From Mesorhizobium sp. (lineage in GTDB: Bacteria > Pseudomonadota > Alphaproteobacteria > Rhizobiales > Rhizobiaceae), in the NCBI GenBank assembly GCA_004963905.1, contig SUGL01000015.1, positions 81,531 to 145,530 of the forward strand: 64,000 bases of DNA, in the 5' to 3' direction. Shown one piece after another: positions 43,525 through 55,166 of this stretch (positions are counted from its first letter, which is position 1; every line of letters begins with the position of its first letter). A program made the translations under genes and the position numbers. Under the pieces are notes generated by a model. That model had not been told where the DNA came from, searched no databases, and saw only the letters and a program-made list of their open reading frames with translations.

Positions 43525-45078
43525 ATGTCTACAGTCAGCAACCCGAAGCGAACACCGCTGTTCCGGCTTATCACCATCGCCAGCTCGGGCATGGGCAGTT
43601 TCATCCTCGGGCTCTGGGGACTGCGGTTCGGCTTTGGCGACGGCCTGGCCGGCATGACAGCGGAGACGATGGCGGGTATCATCGCCGCGCTCTGCGCCCT
43701 TTCCGCCGGTGGCGCCGCCCTGTCCTTCTTCGCGGGCGTCGATGAATCGGCCGACTACGTCTTCAAGGAAACGCATTTCGACAAGATGACCGGCCTGCTG
43801 TCGCGCCCGGCCATCGTCGGCAAGGTCGCCGCAGCCGCGTCGGAAACGATCGAGACCGGCGAACCGGTCTACCTGATCGATATCGACATCGACCGTTTCA
43901 AGCAGATCAACGATGCCATCGGCTACAGCCATGGCGACGAGCTGATCCGCGCCTTCACCAAAAGACTGAAGGAGAGCATGCCGGAGGATGCCGTAATCGG
44001 GCGGCTCGGCGCCGGCGAATTCGCCGTGCTCTTGCCGGACCGCGAAATCCGTGGATCTCTCGAACGGTTCCTCGAAAAGCTCATCAACCAGATGATGGAG
44101 CCCTACCAGCTCCAGACGCACCTGCAGTCCGTCAGCATGTCCATCGGTATCGTGGCGATGCCGAAGGACGGTGTCGACCCGGTTCTCATCCTTCGCCGCT
44201 CGAACCTGGCGCTGCAGAATGCGCGCGCAAGCGGCGTCGGCAACTGGTCGGTCTTCCACGCCGATATGGGACGGGTGGCGGACTACCGGCAATGGATCGA
44301 ATCCGAGCTGAAGACCGCCTTCGACCGCGGCGACTTCAGCCTCCACTACCAGCCGCAATTCGACATGCCGACCGGCCGCGTGGTCGGTTACGAGGCGCTG
44401 ATCCGCTGGAAGCATCCGGAACGCGGCATGATCCCGCCGATGGAGTTCATTCCGATCGCCGAGGAGACCGGCATGATCAATCCGATCGGCGAATGGGTGC
44501 TGCGCAAGGCCTGCAGCGACGCTCAATATCTGCCGGAGGATTGCTTCGTCGCCGTCAACATCTCGCCGGTCCAGTTCATGACCAAGGACTTTGTCGGCAT
44601 CGTGCGCGAGACCATGGCATCGACCGGCATCAAGCCGTCGCGGCTCGAGCTCGAAGTCACCGAGACGGCGATGATGCAGGACCGCGACCGTGCGGCCGTC
44701 ATCCTGCAGCAGCTCGCCGACATGGGTATCTCGGTGGCCGTCGACGATTTCGGCACCGGCTATTCCAATCTGAGCTACCTGATCGACTTCTCGTTCGGCA
44801 AGCTCAAGATCGACCGCTCCTTCGTCAGCCGCATCGACACCGATTCCAGTTCGGGCGCGGTCGTGTCGACCATCGTCGGACTGTCGCGGGCGCTCGGCGT
44901 CGGCATCATCGCCGAGGGCGTCGAGACCGAGAACCAGGCAACGCTGCTGAGGGCCGCCGGCTGCGAGGTGGTGCAGGGCTATCTGTACGGCCGGCCGGCG
45001 CCGCTCAAGATCGAGCTCGGCCAGGCACGGCCCGTCTTTAGCACGCGCGAGCCGGCGCGCATCGTCAGCCTGCAATAG
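43525..45078 (+). CDS. c-di-GMP phosphodiesterase with degenerate GGDEF and EAL domains
   Basis: A 517-aa membrane protein. Two transmembrane segments (about residues 13-35 and 47-70) are followed by a GGDEF-type domain (about 82-250) and an EAL domain (about 255-500). The cyclase signature reads GAGEF (162-166), so synthesis activity is doubtful. The EAL domain is complete, with YEALIRW at 289-295, NISPVQ at 345-350, VTE at 378-380, DDFGTGYS at 407-414 and AEGVET at 463-468. It most likely breaks down c-di-GMP, with the GGDEF part sensing GTP. Control of adhesion or motility, perhaps including the Tad pilus, is inference. Confidence 0.88.
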   Translation: MSTVSNPKRTPLFRLITIASSGMGSFILGLWGLRFGFGDGLAGMTAETMAGIIAALCALSAGGAALSFFAGVDESADYVFKETHFDKMTGLLSRPAIVGKVAAAASETIETGEPVYLIDIDIDRFKQINDAIGYSHGDELIRAFTKRLKESMPEDAVIGRLGAGEFAVLLPDREIRGSLERFLEKLINQMMEPYQLQTHLQSVSMSIGIVAMPKDGVDPVLILRRSNLALQNARASGVGNWSVFHADMGRVADYRQWIESELKTAFDRGDFSLHYQPQFDMPTGRVVGYEALIRWKHPERGMIPPMEFIPIAEETGMINPIGEWVLRKACSDAQYLPEDCFVAVNISPVQFMTKDFVGIVRETMASTGIKPSRLELEVTETAMMQDRDRAAVILQQLADMGISVAVDDFGTGYSNLSYLIDFSFGKLKIDRSFVSRIDTDSSSGAVVSTIVGLSRALGVGIIAEGVETENQATLLRAAGCEVVQGYLYGRPAPLKIELGQARPVFSTREPARIVSLQ

Positions 45079-45086
45079 AGCTCTCG

Positions 45087-45146
45087 CCGTTTTCCTGGCG
45101 CGCAATCGCGGACGGAAACCGCTCTCACTCTTTCCCGGAATTATTT
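45087..45146. repeat. Partial RIME-like element, type A
   Basis: A shortened relative of 16020-16123 with gcgcaatcgcggacggaaaccgct and tttcccggaattattttta. It lies between two convergent genes and touches the stop codon of the RsmC-like gene, so it may act as their terminator. Confidence 0.65.
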
Positions 45147-46154
45147 TTAGCGACGCGCCGAGAACACCTTGAACATGCCGTCGCGCGCGACCTCGGCATG
45201 GTTGGAAAAGGCGTCGGCCAGCACCTGCTCGTAAGGAAGCTGGCGATTGGCGACCATGAACAGGCGTCCACCTGGTTTCAGCGCCTTCGACGCCGCACGG
45301 ATCATGCCGGCGCCGATGCCCGGCTCCGCCGCCCGGCCCGTGTGGAAAGGCGGATTCATGACGATCGCGTCATAGCGTCGTTCGACCGTTTCGGTCAGCA
45401 GATCGGTCCAGGAGAAACGTGGCTCGACGGCACCGTGGACATTGTACCTGGCCGCTTCCAGGGCTTCGAAATCCGCTTCGTAGAGATCGAGAGCGGAGAG
45501 CTCCGTCGAGCGTTCCGACACTTTCGCCGCCAGGTAGCCCCAGCCGGCGCAGAAATCGGCGGCGTTGCCCGCAAGACGCTGCGGCAGGCTGTCCAGCAGA
45601 AGCTTCGACCCGGCGTCGACACGATCGAAGGAGAACATGCCCGGCGCAGTGCGAAAGCGGCCTTCCACAACCAGATCGGGATTGGAGACACGAAGCGCCT
45701 CGGCCGCCTCCGCGCCGGCCCGGCGGAACCAGAAGGCGACGCCGTGATGTTTCGGCAGGTGCGCTTCGAGCGGGACCAGCCCATCGATGCGTTTGCGCAG
45801 GCTGTCGACGCCGTCCTCCTTGCCGCCCGCGACGACGATCAGCCCGCCCGGAGACACGCGCTCGATCGCCTCGGCGATGCGCAGCTCGTTCTGGCCGCGA
45901 TGCCGGCCGCAGAGCACCAGGGCGGCGTCGAAGGCAGAACCTTCCGCCCGCGGCGTGACCGTGTAGCCTGACGCCTGCAGGGCGCGGAAATGCGGCCGGA
46001 AGCCTTGCACGAGATGCAGCGCCGCATCGAAGCCGTCGGGCAGCCGGAAGCCCGGCTCCGCGCCCAGGAACAGGACGTGGGCCTGTTTCTGCGGCAGAGG
46101 CAGCGCCTCGGCCTCAAAGGGATGAAACAGGGTCTTCAGCGGCTCGGCGGCCAT
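45147..46154 (-). CDS. RsmC-like rRNA guanine-N2-methyltransferase
   Basis: A 335-aa SAM-dependent methyltransferase with a degenerate N-terminal domain and a C-terminal catalytic Rossmann domain (about residues 165-335) carrying the NPPF motif of N2-guanine methyltransferases. This fits the RsmC/RlmG family that methylates 16S or 23S rRNA. The ATG at 46154 is preferred because gaagg precedes it and because an upstream TTG at 46175 would begin inside the pnp terminator. Confidence 0.8.
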   Translation of the reverse strand: MAAEPLKTLFHPFEAEALPLPQKQAHVLFLGAEPGFRLPDGFDAALHLVQGFRPHFRALQASGYTVTPRAEGSAFDAALVLCGRHRGQNELRIAEAIERVSPGGLIVVAGGKEDGVDSLRKRIDGLVPLEAHLPKHHGVAFWFRRAGAEAAEALRVSNPDLVVEGRFRTAPGMFSFDRVDAGSKLLLDSLPQRLAGNAADFCAGWGYLAAKVSERSTELSALDLYEADFEALEAARYNVHGAVEPRFSWTDLLTETVERRYDAIVMNPPFHTGRAAEPGIGAGMIRAASKALKPGGRLFMVANRQLPYEQVLADAFSNHAEVARDGMFKVFSARR

Positions 46155-46173
46155 CGCCTTCAAACTCTCAAAC

Positions 46174-46204
46174 AAAAACGGGCGCGACCTCGCGGCGCGC
46201 CCGT
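46174..46204 (-). terminator. Intrinsic terminator after pnp
   Basis: The stem acgggcgcg/cgcgcccgt is followed, on the minus strand, by a T run (the a-run at 46174-46178). It sits 23 bp after the pnp stop. Confidence 0.85.
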
Positions 46205-46226
46205 CCTGATTGTCAGGTCCAGCCGA

Positions 46227-48377
<2,151 letters not shown>

Positions 48378-48711
48378 ATCTTGTCCTTCATATGCGGAAA
48401 GGGCCGCGCCGTCTCGACGGTCGCATCCCTTCCCTGGCTTCCTTCGGGCAGCCACGGGCAAGACAACGGGAAGCTCGATAAGTCCGGCCCCACAAGCCGA
48501 GCGAGCATCCTGCAATCCTGCCCCATGACCGTCCACGGGCGGTTCCGAATGGCCCTTTGCACTTCCGGAACCGGTCTGGCCGACCGATCGGCCAGCCTTG
48601 CGCGTGACGTCGAAAACCCCTGTTTCCGAGACGCGCCACGCGCGAATTTCCCGGAGCGTATTCGCTCCATTTCAGCATCGAAGCACCGGACCATCCGATG
48701 CGCCAATGCGC
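48378..48711 (-). other. rpsO-pnp spacer without a recognised gene
   Basis: This 334-bp stretch holds no convincing gene. It is long for an intercistronic spacer, so it could contain an additional pnp promoter or the structured leader through which PNPase controls its own mRNA. I see no strong -35 and -10 pair. Confidence 0.4.
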
Positions 48712-48745
48712 GACCGGCGGACCCTCCGGAGAGAGCCCGCCGGTC
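48712..48745 (-). other. Hairpin just after rpsO
   Basis: The perfect nine-base stem gaccggcgg/ccgccggtc has a 16-base loop and lies 7 bp beyond the rpsO stop. There is no T run, so it is more likely an RNA-stability or processing hairpin than a full terminator. In enterobacteria the rpsO-pnp spacer carries an RNase III processing site; a similar role here is inference. Confidence 0.55.
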
Positions 48746-48751
48746 AATTCG

Positions 48752-49021
48752 TCAACGACGCAGACCGAGCTTGTCGATCAACGTCTGATAGCGCGCGTCG
48801 TCCTTGCGCTTGAGGTAATCAAGCAAGCTGCGGCGCTGGGAAACGAGAGCAAGCAGGCCACGGCGGGAATGGTTATCCTTCTTGTGGTCCTTGAAGTGCT
48901 CCGTCAGGTTCTTGATGCGCTCGGAAAGGATGGCAACCTGGACTTCCGGGGATCCGGTATCGCCCTTCGCGGTTGCGAATTCAGTCATCAGTTCCTTCTT
49001 GCGCTCGGCAGTAATCGACAT
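48752..49021 (-). CDS. rpsO: 30S ribosomal protein S15
   Basis: An 89-aa ribosomal protein binding the central domain of 16S rRNA, with the conserved segments [34 protein letters not shown] and RRSLLDYLK. The length is exactly that of the family. It lies upstream of pnp and downstream of corA. Confidence 0.97.
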   Translation of the reverse strand: MSITAERKKELMTEFATAKGDTGSPEVQVAILSERIKNLTEHFKDHKKDNHSRRGLLALVSQRRSLLDYLKRKDDARYQTLIDKLGLRR

Positions 49022-49211
49022 CGTGTTTTTCCTTATCTGTTCGAGGAAACGGGACGCCCACAGCCGGGATGTCGTCCAGCAGGGGCCGGTGCAAGCAACG
49101 CGTCAGGGCGCGAAGCTGCGGCGCATATAGTGCAATTCCGGGCAAAACACCAGCCCAATCGTCAAGCCGGCTTGTCGCAGGTTCTTGCCGCAAAAACATA
49201 GGGTTCAGCCG

Positions 49212-50306
49212 CTACAGCCACTTCTTCCATTTGAAGAAGGCGACGAGCCCGACAGCGACGATCAGCATGAACAGCAGCGCGGCCGGGTAGCCGTAGTAAG
49301 CCTTCAGCTCCGGCATGTTCCAGGGCGAGCTCTCCGGCTCGAAGTTCATGCCCCAGACACCGACGAGGAAAGTGAGCGGCATGAAGATGACCGACACGAT
49401 CGTCAGATAGGAAATGACATCGTTGGTGCGCGCCTGGGTCAGCGACAGGTGCATCTCGATCAGGCCGGTCAGCATGTCGCGCTGGTTTTCGACCAGCTCG
49501 ATCAGCCGCAGCGAATGGTCGAGCGTGTCGTTGAAGAAGATCTTGGTCTCGGCCTTCACAAAGGGCACGTCGTTGCGGATCAGCGTCGCCAGCGCATCGC
49601 GCATCGGCCACAGCACGCCCTTCAGCACGTTGGCGTCGCGCCGCAACTCATGCAACTGCCGCATCTGATGCTTGTGCGGCGTGTTCAGCATCTGATCCTC
49701 GATGCCGTCGACCAATTCGCTCGCCGTCTCGATCGGCGGGAAATAGCTGTCGACGATGGCATCGATCAGCGCATAGGCAAGGTAGTCGGCGCCGCGCGAG
49801 CGCAGGCGATTGGGCATGGCCGCCGCGATACGCTTGCGCACGGGGTCGAACGGATCGCCCTCACGTTCCTGGAAGGTGACGACGAAGTTCCCGCCGAAGA
49901 ACACCGCGATCTGCTCGTAGCGATGAGCGGTGACATCGTCGATCATGCGCATGACGACGAAGGCGTGATCCTCGAAGAAATCCACCTTGGGCCGCTGGCC
50001 GGTGTTGACGACATCCTCCAGCGCCAGCGGGTGCAGATTGAAAATCCGCCCGATCTCCTCGATCAGCTGGATGTTGGCGAGGCCGGTGCAGTCCAGCCAG
50101 ACGACCGGCCAGCGGTCGCAATGGGTATTGAGCTCGTCGATGCTGGCATTGTCGATGGTCTTGAATTTCTCGGGCGAGATCAGTGTCAGCCGAAGCTCGC
50201 TGCGCCGCGCCGCCGGATCGGCGATGAGCGTGCCCGGCGACGCCCCGACCGGCGGTCGGCGGATGTTCAGCGGCGCCCGTTTCCTGACGGTATCAGCCTT
50301 TGCCAT
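49212..50306 (-). CDS. corA: CorA-family magnesium/cobalt transporter
   Basis: A 364-aa divalent-cation channel. A large cytoplasmic N-terminal domain precedes two C-terminal transmembrane helices, the first ending in the selectivity motif GMN (WGMNFE) and the second followed by a basic tail (FKWKKWL). It is inserted between truB and rpsO, which are often neighbours in the conserved translation cluster. A RIME-like repeat lies between it and truB, so it probably has its own promoter. Confidence 0.9.
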   Translation of the reverse strand: MAKADTVRKRAPLNIRRPPVGASPGTLIADPAARRSELRLTLISPEKFKTIDNASIDELNTHCDRWPVVWLDCTGLANIQLIEEIGRIFNLHPLALEDVVNTGQRPKVDFFEDHAFVVMRMIDDVTAHRYEQIAVFFGGNFVVTFQEREGDPFDPVRKRIAAAMPNRLRSRGADYLAYALIDAIVDSYFPPIETASELVDGIEDQMLNTPHKHQMRQLHELRRDANVLKGVLWPMRDALATLIRNDVPFVKAETKIFFNDTLDHSLRLIELVENQRDMLTGLIEMHLSLTQARTNDVISYLTIVSVIFMPLTFLVGVWGMNFEPESSPWNMPELKAYYGYPAALLFMLIVAVGLVAFFKWKKWL

Positions 50307-50337
50307 GAGCTCCTCGGGCGCGAAATCGAAACCGAAA

Positions 50338-50393
50338 CTACTTTATGCAATTCCAGGCCGAGAACCGTACGCACTTTTCCTGGAATTGATCCA
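50338..50393. repeat. Partial RIME-like element, type A
   Basis: Contains tatgcaattccaggccgagaaccgt and acttttcctggaattga, an inverted repeat related to the right half of 16020-16123. It separates corA from truB. Confidence 0.7.
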
Positions 50394-50404
50394 GCCGAGC
50401 GCCG

Positions 50405-51367
50405 TCAACCGGCGAAAACCCGCTTGGGCTTGAACATGCCCTGCTCGATGGCGCCGATGGCGACGAGCTTGCCGCGTGCTGTGGCGCATGCCTCGTCGGC
50501 CTCGATCGGCGCATCGCGGCCGCGAATGATGACGGGATTGCCGAGGCGGATCTTGGTCGCCGCGTCGTCGCTGACGGCGACCTGCGGCAGGCAATCGAGC
50601 GCGACGGCGGTATCGACCAGCAACGCGTCGATGGCGCTGAAATCGATCGGCGCCCCGGCCTCGTCGTCCTGGCCTTCATCAGTTTTGCCGCCGAAGCGCG
50701 CCGCTTCGAGCTCGGCGACGGTGACGAAATCCTCCGCCGTGAACGGCTCGACCTCGACGCGGCGCAATTCGGCTATATGGCCGAAACAGCCCAGATCGCG
50801 GCCCATGTCGCGCGCCAGCGAGCGTACGTAGGTGCCCTTGCCGCATTCGACCTCGAAGACGCTGCGGTCGCCTCCATGCTCGACGAGATCGAGACGTCCG
50901 ATCTCGATCTCGCGCGCAGGGATATCGACCGTCTCGCCGTCTCGGGCGAGGTCGTAGGCGCGTTCGCCGGCGATCTTGATGGCCGAGAATTGCGGCGGCG
51001 TCTGCATGATGACACCGGTGTATTTCGGCAGCAGCGCTCTCACCTCGGCCTCGGCCGGGCGCCGGCCGGAACTGTTCGTCACCGGGCCTTCGAGGTCGTC
51101 GGTCGAGCGTTCCTCGCCCCAGGCAACGGTGAAGCGGTAGACCTTGGCGCCGTCCTGAACGTAAGGCACGGTCTTCGTCGCCTCGCCGAGCGCGATCGGC
51201 AGCATGCCGGAGGCCAGCGGATCGAGCGTGCCGGCATGGCCGGCCTTCTCCGCCTGGAACAGCCATTTGATCTTCGAGACCGCCTCGGTCGAGCCCATGC
51301 CGACCGGCTTGTCCAGCACTACCCAGCCGGAAACCGGCCGGCCCTTCTTCTTGCCGCGACGCGCCAC
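50405..51367 (-). CDS. truB: tRNA pseudouridine(55) synthase TruB
   Basis: A 320-aa enzyme making pseudouridine 55 in the T-loop of tRNAs. The catalytic Asp49 lies in [10 protein letters not shown]. An N-terminal basic tail and a C-terminal PUA-like domain are present. The start is a GTG directly after the rbfA stop codon, with no gap, showing translational coupling in the infB-rbfA-truB set. Confidence 0.95.
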   Translation of the reverse strand: MARRGKKKGRPVSGWVVLDKPVGMGSTEAVSKIKWLFQAEKAGHAGTLDPLASGMLPIALGEATKTVPYVQDGAKVYRFTVAWGEERSTDDLEGPVTNSSGRRPAEAEVRALLPKYTGVIMQTPPQFSAIKIAGERAYDLARDGETVDIPAREIEIGRLDLVEHGGDRSVFEVECGKGTYVRSLARDMGRDLGCFGHIAELRRVEVEPFTAEDFVTVAELEAARFGGKTDEGQDDEAGAPIDFSAIDALLVDTAVALDCLPQVAVSDDAATKIRLGNPVIIRGRDAPIEADEACATARGKLVAIGAIEQGMFKPKRVFAG

Positions 51368-51787
51368 TTAGCCCTCGTCCTTGTCGTTGTGCTCATTCTG
51401 GTCGTCGAGATCGCGCGCGACTTCGGGCGACTTCAGCAACTCGTTGATCCTGGCGAAATTGTCGAAGGAAGTATCGAGCCGGAAGCGGATCTCCGGCATG
51501 TACTTCATCTGCCGCAGCGCGCCGGTGATGCGGCCGCGGATGAATTTCGTATGCTTGTTGAGGGCGCCCACCACGGAATCGGCGTCGCCGACGCCCAGCG
51601 GTGAGACGAACGCAGTAGCGATCTTGAGGTCGGGCGACATGCGTACCTCGGAGACCGAGACGACGGTGTTCTCGATTACCGGATCGATGATCTCGCCGCG
51701 CTGCAAGGTCTCGGAGAGGGCATGGCGCACCTGCTCGCCGACGCGCAGCATGCGCTGGGAGGGGCCTGATGTTGTTGGACGGGACAT
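51368..51787 (-). CDS. rbfA: 30S ribosome-binding factor RbfA
   Basis: A 139-aa KH-like fold protein needed for late 30S maturation and cold adaptation. The conserved segments [17 protein letters not shown] and [18 protein letters not shown] are present. The ATG at 51787 gives [14 protein letters not shown], typical of rhizobia; an in-frame extension upstream is less likely. It lies 124 bp downstream of infB and abuts truB. Confidence 0.94.
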   Translation of the reverse strand: MSRPTTSGPSQRMLRVGEQVRHALSETLQRGEIIDPVIENTVVSVSEVRMSPDLKIATAFVSPLGVGDADSVVGALNKHTKFIRGRITGALRQMKYMPEIRFRLDTSFDNFARINELLKSPEVARDLDDQNEHNDKDEG

Positions 51788-51910
51788 TTTCTTCAATCCT
51801 GAAATCGTGAAGCGCGGGATGGGACCGCGCCGCATGTCTCGAATACGAATAAGGTCTGGGCGGCAGCCTTTCGGCCGCCGCCCGGGTCATTCCGGCAAGT
51901 ATATCCGAAT

Positions 51911-54487
51911 TTAGAGCGTCCTGCTCACCATCTCGACGCGGAAGCACTCGATGACGTCACCGACACGCATGTCCTCGTAATTCTGGAAGGCCATACCGCA
52001 TTCCTGGCCGACCGGCACTTCCGGAACCTCGTCCTTGAAGCGCTTGAGTGTCTTCAACGTGCCTTCGTGGACGACGACGTTGTCGCGGATCAGGCGGACG
52101 CCCGCGCCACGCTCGACCTTGCCTTCGGTGACGCGGCAGCCGGCGATCTTGCCGACCTTCGAGATGTCGAAGATCTCGAGGATCTCGGCATTGCCGATGA
52201 AGGTCTCGCGCCGCTCCGGCGAGAGCATGCCGGAGAGCGCCGCCTTCACATCGTCGACCAGGTTGTAGATGATCGAGTAGTAGCGGATCTCGATGCCCGC
52301 GGCGGTCGCCGCGGCACGCGCCTGCGCATTGGCTCGGACGTTGAAGCCGATGATCGCCGCACCCGAGGTTTCGGCCAGCGACACGTCGCTTTCGGTGATG
52401 CCACCAGCGCCGGCGTGCACGATGCGCGCGCGCACCTCGTCGTTGCCGAGCTTTTCGAGCGCGGCATTGATCGCCTCGATCGAGCCCTGCACGTCGCCCT
52501 TGATGACCAGCGGGAATTCCTTCAGCCCGCTCGTCTGCAACTGCGACATCATCTGCTCGAGCGAGCCGCGCTGGCCGGCGTGCTTGGCCACCGCCTTCTC
52601 GCGCGCCAGGCGCTGACGGTACTCGGTGATTTCACGCGCGCGCGCCTCGTTGTTGACGACGGCGAAGCGGTCGCCCGCCTGCGGCGTGCCCTGCAGGCCG
52701 AGCACCTCGACCGGCATCGCCGGCGGCGCTTCCGGCACATGCTCGCCGCGATCGTTGACGAGCGCGCGGACACGGCCCCATTCGTTGCCGGCGACGAGGA
52801 TGTCGCCCGGCATCAGCGTGCCGGTCTGCACCAGAACGGTGGCGACTGGACCACGACCCTTGTCGAGCTTGGCCTCGATGACCGCGCCTTCGGCGGTGCG
52901 GTCGGGGTTGGCCTTGAGATCGAGGATTTCGGCCTGCAGCAGGATCGCCTCGAGCAGCTTGTCGATGTTGGTGCCCTTGGTCGCCGACACTTCGACGTCC
53001 AGCACCTCGCCGCCCATCGATTCGACGAACACTTCATGGCGCAGGAGTTCGGCGCGCACCTTCTGCGGGTCGGCGTCGCGCTTGTCGATCTTGTTGATCG
53101 CCACGATGATCGGGACGCCGGCTGCCTTGGCGTGATTGATCGATTCGATCGTCTGCGGCATCACGCTGTCGTCGGCCGCCACCACCAGCACGGCGATGTC
53201 GGTGACCTGGGCGCCGCGGGCGCGCATGGCCGTGAAGGCGGCGTGACCGGGCGTGTCGATGAAGGTGATCTTCTGACCATTCTTCTCGACCTGATAGGCG
53301 CCGATGTGCTGGGTGATGCCGCCGGCCTCGCCGGAGACGACATTGGCGTTGCGGATGGCGTCGAGCAACGAGGTCTTGCCGTGGTCGACATGGCCCATGA
53401 TCGTCACGACGGGCGGACGCGACACAAGGTCTTCCGGACGGTCGGCGATGTTGAACAGGCCTTCCTCGATATCGGACTCGGCAACGCGGCGGACCGTGTG
53501 GCCGAATTCCGAAGCAACCAGTTCGGCCGTGTCGGCGTCGATGACGTCGCCCGGCTTCAAGATCTGGCCCTGCTTCATGAAGAACTTGACCACGTCCACG
53601 GCGCGCTCGGACATGCGCTGCGCCAGTTCCTGGATGGTGATGGTTTCGGGCAGGATCACTTCACGCATGACTTTCTCGCGCGGCTCGTTGTGCAGCGCGC
53701 GTTTGAACTTCTCCTGGCGGCGTCGCATCGACGACAGCGAACGGCCGCGCGCATCCTCATCGGAAAGCGCAGAGTTCAGCGTGAGCTTGCCGCGGCGGCG
53801 GTCTTCCTCGCCCTTGGTGGGCTTGGCCGGACGCGCCACCTCGGGCGTGGCGAGACGGCGAGCGGGCGCACCGGCGCCAGCACCGGCACCGGCACGCCTC
53901 GGCTTGACCTCCTCGTCGTCGTCGGCCGTGGCGACGTCCGCGGCCTGCGGCGCGCGGCGGCGGGCCTCTTCCTCGGCACGACGGCGGGACTCGGCCTCGG
54001 CCTGGAGACGCGCCTCCTCCTCGGCCTGACGGCGCGCGGATTCCTCGCGCTCGCGCTTGCGGCGTTCTTCTTCCTCGGCGCGGCGCTTGCTCTCTTCCTG
54101 AGCGCGCTGGCGATCCTCGATCTCGCGGGCCTTGGAACCTTCGAGCGCCCTGCGGCGCGCCTCCATCTCGCCACGCGACAACTCGTTCAGCACCATGCCC
54201 GAGCGTTCCGGCTGCGGCGGCGGCGCCTTCGGCGCTTCCTGCACGGCAGGCGTCGGCGCCGCTGCGGCTATGGGCTTCGGCGCGAAGACGGACGGCGCCA
54301 CCGACTCCGGCTTGTCGCCAGGCAGCGAGAACTTGCGCTTCTTGGTCTCGACCACGACCGACTTGGTGCGGCCGTGCGAGAAATTCTGGCGCACGGTGCC
54401 CTGCTCGAGGCCGGGGCGCTTCAGCGTCAAGGTCTTCTTCGGCGTAACGCTCAACGTCTTGTCGTCGCCCGATTTCGTATCACTCAT
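51911..54487 (-). CDS. infB: Translation initiation factor IF-2
   Basis: An 858-aa GTPase that places initiator tRNA on the 30S subunit. A long N-terminal region contains a Glu/Arg/Ala-rich coiled-coil stretch (about residues 105-185). It is followed by the IF2_N domain and the G domain, with GHVDHGKT at 365-372, then domains II-IV. Its start overlaps the stop of the YlxR-like gene by four bases. The variable N-terminal length is normal for alphaproteobacteria. Confidence 0.96.
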   Translation of the reverse strand: MSDTKSGDDKTLSVTPKKTLTLKRPGLEQGTVRQNFSHGRTKSVVVETKKRKFSLPGDKPESVAPSVFAPKPIAAAAPTPAVQEAPKAPPPQPERSGMVLNELSRGEMEARRRALEGSKAREIEDRQRAQEESKRRAEEEERRKREREESARRQAEEEARLQAEAESRRRAEEEARRRAPQAADVATADDDEEVKPRRAGAGAGAGAPARRLATPEVARPAKPTKGEEDRRRGKLTLNSALSDEDARGRSLSSMRRRQEKFKRALHNEPREKVMREVILPETITIQELAQRMSERAVDVVKFFMKQGQILKPGDVIDADTAELVASEFGHTVRRVAESDIEEGLFNIADRPEDLVSRPPVVTIMGHVDHGKTSLLDAIRNANVVSGEAGGITQHIGAYQVEKNGQKITFIDTPGHAAFTAMRARGAQVTDIAVLVVAADDSVMPQTIESINHAKAAGVPIIVAINKIDKRDADPQKVRAELLRHEVFVESMGGEVLDVEVSATKGTNIDKLLEAILLQAEILDLKANPDRTAEGAVIEAKLDKGRGPVATVLVQTGTLMPGDILVAGNEWGRVRALVNDRGEHVPEAPPAMPVEVLGLQGTPQAGDRFAVVNNEARAREITEYRQRLAREKAVAKHAGQRGSLEQMMSQLQTSGLKEFPLVIKGDVQGSIEAINAALEKLGNDEVRARIVHAGAGGITESDVSLAETSGAAIIGFNVRANAQARAAATAAGIEIRYYSIIYNLVDDVKAALSGMLSPERRETFIGNAEILEIFDISKVGKIAGCRVTEGKVERGAGVRLIRDNVVVHEGTLKTLKRFKDEVPEVPVGQECGMAFQNYEDMRVGDVIECFRVEMVSRTL

Positions 54488-55143
54488 TCCATATCCTCTG
54501 CGGCATCATCTTCGTCAGCAACGGCCGCAAGCATTGCCAAATCGTCCGGGGTCCCGCCCCGATAGCGGTCGAGCGCGACCATGCGCTTCTCGACCGCTTT
54601 TCCTGCGTCCTGCGCGAGGACGGCAGCATGTATCACATTTGTACCCCCCAATGCCAAGCTCAACTCGGCCTCGGGGAAAAGTTTGTAGGCAAGGATGGCG
54701 GGGCCGCCGAGATGGACGGTTGCCCGCCGTGCCTGACTGATCTTGCGGACGCCGTCGTCCGAGGCCTCGCCCGCGTGCAGCACGAAGAGCGCCTGCCCGT
54801 CGCGCACGGCAGCCTCTACCTTGGCGGCGCCGAGAACGACCGCTCCAGCCTTGCGAGCAAGACCAAGCATGCCCAGAGCGGATCGGGAAAGCAGCCCGTC
54901 GACCATGTCGCCGAGATCGGCGGGGACCGCAACCTGCGCCTTGAAGGCGCGGGCAAACAGGTTCTTCGCCGCTGCCTTTTCGATATGTAGGCGATCGGCG
55001 GTGACCCAGCAACCGCGGCCAGGCAGATTTCTCTTGATGTCCGGAACGACGGCCGAATCCGGGCCGACGACGAAGCGGATCAGTTCATCCGCTTCGGTCT
55101 GCCTGCGCGTGACGATGCAGGTGCGATCGTTCATCTCGTCCAC
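54484..55143 (-). CDS. YlxR (DUF448) and L7Ae-like RNA-binding protein
   Basis: A 219-aa protein joining an N-terminal YlxR/DUF448 domain (about residues 1-85, with RTCIVTRR and GRGCWV) to an L7Ae/YlxQ-like RNA-binding domain (about 90-190, with [17 protein letters not shown]). In Firmicutes these are two separate genes between nusA and infB; here they form one protein, as usual in alphaproteobacteria. The listed start is a GTG; an ATG three codons later is possible. Confidence 0.9.
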   Translation of the reverse strand: MDEMNDRTCIVTRRQTEADELIRFVVGPDSAVVPDIKRNLPGRGCWVTADRLHIEKAAAKNLFARAFKAQVAVPADLGDMVDGLLSRSALGMLGLARKAGAVVLGAAKVEAAVRDGQALFVLHAGEASDDGVRKISQARRATVHLGGPAILAYKLFPEAELSLALGGTNVIHAAVLAQDAGKAVEKRMVALDRYRGGTPDDLAMLAAVADEDDAAEDME

Positions 55144-55166
55144 GGGCTTTGCGATTGGTGGTCACC

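Noticed and set aside
52067-54565. Plus-strand open frame of 832 codons opposite infB
   Set aside because: Antisense to IF-2, low complexity, no recognised motif.
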